Below are positions 55,915 to 64,000 of a stretch of 64,000 nucleotides of DNA, in pieces. The notes under the pieces were generated by a model. That model did not search any database, was not told where the DNA came from, and saw only the letters and a program-made list of their open reading frames with translations. The stretch covers positions 326,258 through 390,257 of the forward strand of contig JAVSML010024246.1 in assembly GCA_038503035.1 (NCBI GenBank). Direction: 5' to 3'. Source of the stretch: Crocodylus rhombifer (lineage: Eukaryota > Chordata > Crocodylia > Crocodylidae). The first letter of the stretch is position 1, and every line of letters begins with the position of its first letter. Made by a program: the position numbers and the translations under genes.

Positions 55915-56480
55915 TAAAAACGGCAGAACCTGATTGATGATAGACCTGGATCAATGTGGTATCAGACTGAAGTGATTTAAGTTAGGCTGGTCTACTGAAC
56001 TTCTATACCAGGTGCCCTCCCAACTCAAGTTAGGTCACTGTTCTTCAGCATCCCTCCCTGCTTTGTGGCTTCCCACTAACCTCCCTTACAGGGAGGCATG
56101 CTGGAACTTGGCTTGAGCTCAGCTGCTCCCACTAAGTGCCTAGCCAGCCCTGCCCCTAGACTGTCACAGAGTTGAGTCAGCACAGTGGCTGATGCTGCTG
56201 GTGGGGAGACAGGGGGCTGCCTGAATCTAGTCCTGCTCCCTGGGGCTGTGCCAGGCACAGGGGTCCCACACCACCCCCCAGGGACCCTATGCCTCTGCAA
56301 GCTGGCACAGCTCCAGGGAGCACCCCCAACCTGCTGGCCTCAACACATACAGACAGCCTATGTGCCCCTCCGTGCCCCAAAAGGGCAAATGTGTTCTGTT
56401 CGCTACCAATCTAACATTAGAGTAAAGCATATAACAGATTACTTGAACCTTGGGCTTTTTGAATGTCTGTATCTGGCCTT
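55915..56480. repeat. Interspersed repeat family X, copy 2
   Basis: Shares ordered blocks with 31490-31880 (GATCAATGTGGTATCAGACT, CTGAACTTCTATACCAGGTG, CAACTCAAGTTAGGTCACTG, CAGCATCCCTCCCTGCTTTG, CTTACAGGGAGGCATGCTGG, GGGCTTTTTGAATGTCTGTA) but has a distinct GC-rich centre (56100-56400). The 143-codon ORF at 56185-56616 spans the repeat and has no domain. Confidence 0.6.
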
Positions 56481-56616
56481 GCTGTTTACCTGTCCTTGTC
56501 TCTGTAGCAATATCTCAGATGGATCTGTGCTATCAGGGATACCCCAGCCAGCTGGAGAAAGAGAGTGCAGTACAATATCCGGAGGGGAGTCTGAAGTGGA
56601 TAGTACGGCTGTGTGA

Positions 56617-57100
56617 AACAGCACTGTTCCTTCAATGGGACAGTGTTTCATTTAAAGTTTCATTTTATTTTGAAACAGCTGTTCCGTTTCATTTTGTCAA
56701 AACTGTTTCAAAGCTGTTTTGACATTTTGCCCGTAGGGTATAACAGGGAAGAACAAAACTGCCTATAACTTTGTCATTTCTTGCTGGATTTGGATGAAAC
56801 TTGTAGGGATGGTAACTCCTGCTGAAGCCACAACGGCTGCCAAGTTTCAAGGAGATAGGTGTAGGGGTTTCTGGGAAACTGCACCTCAAGATGCTGACAA
56901 GCAAAACTCGTGTCGTATGTGTATTAAGGCACAGCACAGTGAAAACTTCAGGCATGGTGGCCCCTGCTGAGGCCCTGAAGCCCGCCAGCTTTCAAGGAGA
57001 TCGGTGAAGGGGTTTCTGGGAAACTACCTCAGGCTACTGACAAGCAAAACTTATAACACAGGTGACACTGTGCATGTGTTAAGGTATGCCCTCACTGGCA
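56617..57100. repeat. Repeat with GTTTCATTTT block and a 145 bp tandem duplication
   Basis: 56617-56730 alternates GTTTCATTT, TGAAACAGC and CAAAACTG phrases. Then two tandem units follow, 56796-56940 and 56941-57087: CCAAGTTTCAAGGAGATAGG against CCAGCTTTCAAGGAGATCGG, AGGGGTTTCTGGGAAACTGC against AGGGGTTTCTGGGAAACTAC, and GCTGACAAGCAAAACTCGTG against ACTGACAAGCAAAACTTATA. The class is unknown. The opening block resembles 48600-48740, next to the hAT pseudogene. Confidence 0.7.
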
Positions 57101-57354
57101 CTGGGGCCTCTACATGACATGGTAGTGTGCCCCAATGATGGTCTCCTCCTCCCCTACAGCCTCAGCTTGGTCCACCACTTTAAATGACAACAGGTAATAA
57201 CTTAGTAAGCAGCACAGTAGCACCATCAGCATCTCAGGCAGCTAAGCTGTCACAGACTAAAGCCCTTCTTTCCTCTCCAGCAGGAGCTTCTTCTCCAGCA
57301 GCTGGGGTTTAGATGTGCCCAGGGTGCTGTGTCCTTCCAGCCAGGTGCCTAGTG
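57101..57354. other. Spacer, nothing recognised
   Basis: Unique sequence containing CTTCTCCAGCAG-type short repeats. Confidence 0.5.
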
Positions 57355-57512
57355 GTGTTGGTCTAAGGACATGGCACTGGCAGACAAGGTCCCTTCCTTT
57401 GGCTCAATTTAATCTGGTATGTTTTAGCAGACCAACTGAATAGTTAGTTACAGAAATATATCTTAGCCAGCTTTTGGGTTGAAAAACCCTTTGTCAAGCT
57501 GAGGAAGCACCT
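57355..57512 (-). ncRNA. Interspersed repeat with eroded hammerhead-like core, copy 2
   Basis: The plus strand carries TTGGTCTAAGGACATGGC, GCAGACAAGGTCCC, AGCAGACCAACTGAATAGTT and AGCTTTTGGGTTG, the layout of the 17796 copy. On the minus strand the core (57472-57497) reads CTTGACAAAGGG, TTTTTCAACCC, AAAAGCTGG: a decayed CUGACGA, a GGGTT/AACCC stem II, then AAAA for GAAA. It is the same as copy 1 except for two bases near CTTGACA / CCCGACA. Confidence 0.45.
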
Positions 57513-57536
57513 GCGGAGCTAATCTATTGAGGCATC

Positions 57537-58092
57537 TCAAGCAAGGCTAAGGATGTCATCCTCTGCCTTGGTGAAACCACAGCTGGAGTACTGCATCCAG
57601 TTCTGGGTGCTGCATTTCAGGAAAGATGTGAAAAAGCTCAAGAGAGTCCAAAGGAGGGCCACTTGCATGATTAGAGGCCTAGAGACCAGGTCATACAAGG
57701 AGAGGCTGAAAAATCTGGGACTGTTCAGCCTGGAGAAGAGAAGACTCCAGGTGAATTGATAGCATCTTTTCAGTAAATCAAGGATGTACATACAAGAGGA
57801 ATATCTATTCACCCAGGCCCCCCAGGGGAGGACAAGAAATAATGGGCACAAGCTGATTGAGGATTGCTTCAGGCCAGACATAAGGAAAAACTTCTTTAGA
57901 AGTTGAGTACCGAGGATTTGAAACAGGCTCCCGCCAGAGGTGGTACAGTCATCCACCCTGATGATCTTCAAAAAGCATCTTGATGCCCACCTTGGTGGGG
58001 TCATCTGATCCCAGTGGTCTGTCCTGCCCAAGTGCAGGGGGGCTGAACCCAATGATCTGTAAAGTCTCTTTCAGTCCTTAACACCTATGAAG
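57537..58092 (+). mobile_element. CR1 LINE 3' fragment, plus strand
   Basis: It begins in the thumb/C-terminal domain: [20 protein letters not shown], then [18 protein letters not shown] and [12 protein letters not shown], followed after frameshifts by GHKLIEDCFRPDIRKNFF-like sequence (about 57845-57900), an FQTGSRQRWYS-type remnant, MIFKKHLDAHLGGVI and the 3' UTR. It ends in CACCTATGAA. It is severely 5'-truncated. The 171-codon minus-strand ORF over it is a shadow. Confidence 0.93.
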
Positions 58093-60689
58093 CTAATTAG
58101 ATGTTAATGTGCTAGCTGATATGACAGCAAAAAAGGACAGTGAAATATTGGGCTGAATATTCAGCGCCATTACATTCTGCATCAGGCATTAGATAGTCCT
58201 ATACTATCTTATATTACACTAGTGAAGCTGTTTACAACTCGATTGGACAACCTCCATGAACAAGCTGCAGGAAACTTCCTGTTCTGGGGAAGTGATGGAC
58301 AGTATGGTCTCATGGACTTTTGTCATCTCTATACTTCAGTAAATGTACAGTATGAGAGAATGGGGAATAAACACTGAGAATTAGAGTGACTGAAAGATCT
58401 TCTTACACAACCTACTAAATTCTCTGTGATCCGTTAGTCTTATCGGATCCAAGTCACCTTTCAGTGAGGTAATCTAGGTACCAGCAAATATCTGACTGTT
58501 TGATTGTGGAGTAGGTTAGGTGCCAACAGAAGGGCTATAAATTTTCAAGTGTGAGGCATAAACTAAACAGTCCCTAAAGTAAGTGAGGAAGAAACTTTCC
58601 CTGTGGGCAAGTTATTCTGTATCTGTCAACCATGGAGTTATTTGCACTTCATGGAAATGGCTGCAACTGACCACCGCAGAGACCACATGCTGGTGAGATT
58701 GGCCACCTGTGAAATCCAGTCTGGCAATTCCTGTGCTAGAATTCAGTAATCGTTTGGCAGGCCTGGAGAGGCTGCTCTAGCTGATGAAGGAAACTAACAA
58801 AACATACACCCAAAAAATCCTATATTGACTGCATTTTCATCTGTGTTTGGGGACAAAAAAAATCAAGAGAGGGAAAAAAAATGAGTGGCCACCTTTGAAA
58901 ACATTGGTCTGCCTGCTTACTGGAAAGTCAAATACTGTTAGATGCTAAGTACTCCCAATCCCATCTGCAGCCAATGTGGAGCAAGGATGCTGAGCACTTT
59001 GAAGATTCGAACATAGACATTCATGTCAGGAAAAAAATGATGGCATCAGCATAGCAAAGGGGAGAGGAAAAGATGACAGCAAAAGGATTGGATTCAAAAC
59101 TTGTAATTTGTAATTGTTTTGTGTAAAGGTCAGGGAGCCATCAAAGATTTCTGAAGACAGCTGCTTGATAGAACCTCCAGTCCTTGACTGAATTAATGTG
59201 GTTTGGTTTTAATGTGTAACAGATGAAATTCATTAATGGTGTTTTGCAGTTTAGTATCTTTGTAGCAAGATGGGTTTGAACAACATTCAGATTTGGATTA
59301 CTCCAAGGATACAAGGATATTTACATCTAGCTTAGCCTAGCATAGAGAGAGGAGTCCAATGGGACATTCAAATTCAGGTTTATCTGCTGAAGGCACCTAC
59401 GAAGTCTAGGGATGCTTGGATTTGGGATTTTTACTAAGGTGCCACCTCCAATGCTTGATACATATGGTTTGAAATGTAGAGATCATTGTTAGGGTTATTG
59501 CTGTAAACCCCAACCACTGTGCTTGATGATGTCTTTTTTTTTTTTTAAATGATCCTTGGTAGTGAAAAAAAATTGTTGTTGCCCATGTAATATTGATCAG
59601 GTTTCTGTCGGAATATAGTAAACATTACCAGCTGTCTCTGAGTGAGAATGGACTGGGCTGACTTATTGTAGAAAAAGCTAATTATAACAGCTTGTAAACA
59701 CATAGTAGGACTCTACCTTATAGCAACTGCAGCAGTGCTGGCAGCTCTGCTAAACCATATCCTCCTGCTTTCATTACTAAATACTAGGAAACAAACCAAT
59801 GGTTAATAAAACTCAACAGCTATTTTCAGTGCACAGTCCATTTCTGTTCAGCAAATGACTAAATCTGAAAAAAGCCACAGACATCTTTTATTAGCTCACT
59901 GAATAAACAATGGATGGTAACCCAGGTGTTCAATTAACAGGACATGCAAAGCCACCAGGGTTTCCTTCTTGGGTGTTTTGTTTCTTTCTGTGATTTGCAC
60001 AGGTGCAGGAGAAGTGATTGAGGAGCCCTCTCTAGCTGTTAGCCACCACTATGTTTCAAAAGAGTGCTGAGGCCCAGAATAATCAGGCCAAACTTCATTA
60101 GCACAGTGAAGGAAGTCAACCTCCATTTAAGATGCTCAGTCTGGCAACCAGGAAATTGAGGTGTGCTGATTAAATGGAGGTGTGATCCAAAGCCCACTGG
60201 AATCAATGGGATTTTTTTCCATTAATGGTAAATAGATTTGGATGAAGTCCTTAAAAACAAAAGTGTTACTGCTAATCATATCACAGGCACTGTACTGCAG
60301 CCAGTCCTTCTATATTTAAGACTTAAAATCACAGCTGGTCTTGGCATTACCATGTTTACATTTGGATTTAGATCAACATTTGTCCAAAGTTTGGAGATGT
60401 TGAGATCTGAGTCTTAGCTTGGCCCATGGTAGCAGGACCAGCCCTACATTAACACAGCTCTCAACTTTTTCACAGCTTAGAGTTGTCCAAACTATAGTTT
60501 TGACTTGGTTCTATCTAGAAGTTAAAACAAAATAGTTCACTTTCTGTATTGCTATATACTATGCCCACAAGACTGGTTGCACTCTTAAATGAAATCCAGC
60601 ATGAATGAAGTAGGCAATTTATCAAGTCCACAATAAGGAAACCTCATGGGAGGAGAAAGAAAAGGAGAAAGAAATATAACTTGTATGAA
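58093..60689. other. Unique DNA, nothing recognised
   Basis: About 2.6 kb with no ORF over 60 codons and no recognised gene or transposon end. CACTGGAATCAATGGGATTT at 60197 belongs to the widespread 'CCACTGAAGTCAATGGG' old-repeat phrase. Confidence 0.55.
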
Positions 60690-61040
60690 TGCCATGTGCC
60701 CCTGGAGGCTGGGGGGGGCATGGTGAGCTCCCACAGGCGGTGGCAGCAGTGAGAGTGTGGCGGTGGCAAGCAGGGAGCTCCTGCAAGTGGCCACAACAGT
60801 GTTGGAGGGTGGGGGGCGAGCACCAACTGGTGGTCGGTGATCACCCACAGATACCACCAGCAGTGTCAGCGGTGCCCACAGACGGCATCAGTGGGGGGTG
60901 CGGGGTGGTGAGTGGCAACTGCCTGTGGAGCCGCCAGCAACGTCGGCGGTGTTTTTTTGCTGGGGGTCCACTCCCAAGCTCAGGGGGGTGCATATGTACC
61001 CGTGTGCACCCCTTATGTGTCGCCAATGATAACTTGCCTA
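60690..61040. repeat. GC-rich interspersed repeat (copy 3)
   Basis: It contains CACAGATACCACCAGCAG, GTGCCCACAGACGGCATC, a GGGGGTGCATATGTACCC-type block and an exit CACCCCTTATGTGTCGCC. The style and phrases match the copies at 22891 and 31880. Several GGTGG / GGCGG phrases recur with loose periodicity. The 138-codon ORF at 60689 has no domain. Confidence 0.5.
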
Positions 61041-61068
61041 AAAAAGCAAGAAGAAAGGGAGAAACAAT

Positions 61069-61422
61069 GGGTGCCTATACACATGCATCAAGGCTACTTC
61101 GATGAGCTGTAATTACAGTGTGTCACAGCAGACTTGATTAATCAATGAATTGAGTCTGCTGGAGTGTGGTAATTACCTGTGCTCCAGCAGTCTCCAGCAT
61201 CATGAGTAGCAGTGTCCCTAGGCTAAAAAATGGTGGTGGGGGGCGCTTTAACTAAAGTTCAGTCAACGAACTTTAATTAAAGCACCCTCACCACCATTTC
61301 ACAGCTTGTGGATGCTAATCCCCTGGGTGCTTTAATCAGAACAACTCTCAAAGCTGCTCTAATTAAAGCCCCGCTCTACCCACACCCCCGCGCACACTCC
61401 TAGACCACATGTATAAACGCCC
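61069..61422. mobile_element. MITE of the GGGYGYNTAYACATG family, 354 bp
   Basis: The left end GGGTGCCTATACACATGC and the complement of the right end (GGGCGTTTATACATGTGG) form clear inverted repeats. Inner mirror blocks include AACTAAAGTTCAG with CGAACTTTAATT, and GGTGGTGGGGGGCGCTTTAA with its counterpart near TTAAAGCACCCTCACCACC. No transposase. No clear target duplication (AAT on the left, AGT on the right). Confidence 0.72.
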
Positions 61423-64000
61423 AGTAAGATTATAGTAATTTTGGATATGTTCAGAGCATCTTCATTCCTACATGAAACTGAAATAGGGTGTGGTAGTGAT
61501 AGGCACCTTAAAAATATGTAGCCTAAAGAGAAGATAGAGCCTTCCATTTCAGAAGTATAGTTATTTTCATAGAGGCTCTTCCCTTCTAGCGTTTTGTTTG
61601 TTTTGTGAGTCCTATAGCTCTTGGCCTTTTTAAATTTTAGAGGCCTGGTCACACATGAAGGAGTTATAGAGCTACATTTCTTATCCACATGTATCTGGAC
61701 CTGCTTTGTTTTGCATCTCTAATAGGAGCAGGCCTATCAGGATTTTCAGATTGTGAAAATCTGTGTCCTGTTTTGGGCTAGGATAGAAATACTGTAAAGG
61801 AAAGGTTATACTGCCATCTTTACCATGAGATCTACTAGTAATGGCAGAAAGTAAACAGTATAATAGAGAATGAGAATTACTTTTTAAATGGCTGAATATT
61901 TCTGAAACTGAAAAAATATTTGGTTGAACACACATTTTTCTAGTAGTTTTTTCCTTCTTTTTCCCACAGCTGTCCCAGAAAATAATGATGTTGATCTTAC
62001 ACTCCAGTAGTCTCCTTATCTAGAATGGAATTGTAGGTAGGCTATAAGGCAACTGCAAAGAATGCTATCAGTGCTATGAATTACCCAAAAATAGCAATTA
62101 CTTTGATCATCTTTGAAGTGTAGGCCTTTCTGGCATGACCTGTAACAGCCGTTAAAATGGGTACCACAACAAAACACAGTGGCGTAATACAATAAATGAA
62201 GACTATTATCAATTGGACAAGTTAACAGTTAATTAATAATGTAGAAGGAAAATTTAGATAGATGGAATATAATTACCCGAAGTAGTAAAAATCAGGTAAA
62301 GTCCATGCTTGCTCAGTAGCTTTTTTTAAACTGACTGACATGGTGTCTGTGTGCAGACTGCGGTTATCATCGTGTCTCATGGACATGTTTGCTTTGCGGT
62401 CTGCATCAAAGATACACTGATTTCCAAATTTTAACCATAGTTAAATTACTCTTTCATTTGCCTGCCTTTCTCAAGGTTACCAGGACAGACTTGATATGGT
62501 GAGCTACAACACTGAACAGATAATAAGGGAGGTGTCTGAGGCTGTGTCTAAATGGCCTTTTGTTCACATCAAGGGGAGGTGGCCTGATTAGCTTTAAGCT
62601 ATTGTAAATCTACTTTATCCTGCTGAGATTCTGGGGCTATCCATGTGTTAGCTTGGATAGAAGCATAAAGCAAAGCAACTTCAAGGTGATTTATATAGGT
62701 TGCCAAAAGCCTATAGTGGCCATGCCACCAGCTGAGGATTGTTAGGAGAGAAGCAAGTGCCAGCCATAATTTTTCCTTCAACTATAACCTTGATACTGGC
62801 AGCTGGAAGGGTTGATGCAGGAGCTGCTACTATAACCAGATTTCACAGAAGGATTCTCCTAGGTGGGCAGTAAAGCAGCTGCAGCTTGGCCAAAAAATTT
62901 AGGCCAGCATGTATTAACAACATACCCACTTAGCAGGTATGAGAAAAATGCAACACACGTATATCCAAGTTCCTCTCTAAAAAAAAAAAAGGAACATTCT
63001 CTGTCCATTCCTTCTTCCCTGGGATCAGCCTGAGATATCGTTATACAAAAAACCCACCCCCTACCCCCAACAAAAATAAAACCTAACACAGGTGCTCTTT
63101 TACTTCCTGCTCCTTTATGAAGTACTTTGTTTTTCTTTTGCTGCTTCACTGGACATTGACTCACATTTTTTCCATGGTATTTTTTAATGACCTAGAGCGC
63201 TGCACACAACATTTCCTGTAATTAGGTGCGTTTCAGGGAGTTTGCTGCTTTGGGCCTTCACCTCCCTGCATTTCAAATGGGAGGAATATAAATAACCTCT
63301 GTCAACTGGAGGTTGAGGCTATAGCTGAAAACTGTTAGCTCTGTGAACGAAAGGATTATTGAGAAAGTGAGATGTAATCCAAGGAATCCAGGCTGGGAGC
63401 GTTGTTGCTCGGAAGAGGCCACTTGTTAAATCTGAGGCAAATGCTTTCACTCTACACTAAGAAAACCAGTATCTAGAAATGTTACCATGGTCTGAAAGAA
63501 AGCAGAGCTATTTTCTCTTTCCCTCTCGCTCTCTTCTCCGTCCTCCCCCAAATTCTTCAGTTTTTAGTACTTTTATTAATGTTGCTCTCTCCTTCCTACT
63601 ACTGTGTTTTGGCTGGACCAGGGAGCTGCAACATTTTCTGGCGGTGAGCCAGAATGACTCAGCTCAGGTCCTAAACCAGCCGGATCCAGGACACTAAACC
63701 AGATGGCCACTGATGCCACTTCTCTGAACTGCCCAGCCATGGCACAAGCAAAGCCCTGTACTGCCAGGCCACAGACCCTGAGCTGTGGGCCTCTGATTGC
63801 CAATCACCATGTTAGACAGTACTTGGAGGTGCCTGACTCAAAACTCATTCAGGTCAATGGAAAGAAACTCACTGATTTCAGTAGGTGAGATTAGGCATTT
63901 TGGCAGCCCTAAACATTATGCGGGATTAGTCAACTAAATAGCTTACTTTAAAGGTGAACCATAAATCAAGTGTTTTTCATCCCTTTTTTCCTTCAAATGT
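61423..64000. other. Unique DNA to the window end, nothing recognised
   Basis: About 2.6 kb. ORFs of 60-109 codons (for example 61359-61688 minus, 62859-63164 minus, 63479-63697 plus) show no domain. GAGGCTGTGTCTAAATGGCC at 62538 resembles one end of the GGGTGTGTCTACA MITEs, but no partner end was found. 63848-63893 carries another 'TCAATGG...CTGATTTCAGT' old-repeat phrase. Confidence 0.5.

Noticed and set aside
57537..58052. Minus-strand ORF of 171 codons
   Set aside because: Antisense shadow of the plus-strand CR1 C-terminal region.

Overview
This 64 kb window looks like intergenic or deep intronic DNA from a sauropsid nuclear genome. It is most likely crocodilian: CR1 retrotransposons dominate, with the archosaur/turtle-type CR1 3' tail (TCATAGA-like 8-mers), alongside old MIR/CORE-type SINEs, many hAT and TcMar MITEs and one solo LTR. 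The species assignment is inference. I see no convincing host protein-coding exon, no functional tRNA or rRNA gene and no CRISPR array. Nearly all ORFs of 60-240 codons are chance frames or transposon remains.

Layout. 1-9.6 kb: mostly unique AT-rich DNA with one hAT MITE, one small TA-flanked MITE and two MIR-type SINE remnants. 9.6-15.2 kb: a mobile-element cluster. It holds a 1.46 kb MITE with a very long GC-rich hairpin, a rearranged CR1, a MITE with a perfect 28 bp palindrome, a decayed second LINE type (RTE-like), and a triple nest (hAT MITE inside a TTA-flanked MITE inside a MIR). 15.2-18.9 kb: quiet. 18.9-20.7 kb: the best preserved CR1 reverse transcriptase (minus strand). 20.7-33.3 kb: mainly unique DNA with scattered GC-rich repeats, a tRNA-like SINE head and one hAT MITE. 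33.3-39.1 kb: a second hairpin-bearing hAT element, more MITEs and a ~150 bp sequence present twice.

40.5-46.2 kb is the centrepiece: a CR1 copy on the plus strand broken by a 1.42 kb solo LTR (5 bp target duplication GTCTC) and by a 1.76 kb non-autonomous hAT element (perfect 8 bp duplication AGCTAGAC). The hAT element itself holds a ~690 bp hairpin and a 322 bp TcMar MITE. 49.4-51.9 kb holds a decayed BED-finger hAT transposase. 52.3-58.1 kb holds two repeats with eroded hammerhead-ribozyme-like cores, a foldback element, a 768 bp TA-flanked transposon and two more CR1 fragments. 58.1-64 kb is quiet apart from one GC-rich repeat and one MITE.

Nothing here acts as an operon or pathway. The biology is transposition history: the nesting gives relative ages. 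The most unusual recurring theme is three GC-rich hairpins, several hundred bp to ~820 bp long, inside terminal-inverted-repeat elements, plus the hammerhead-like cores. I did not find a convincing new biological system.
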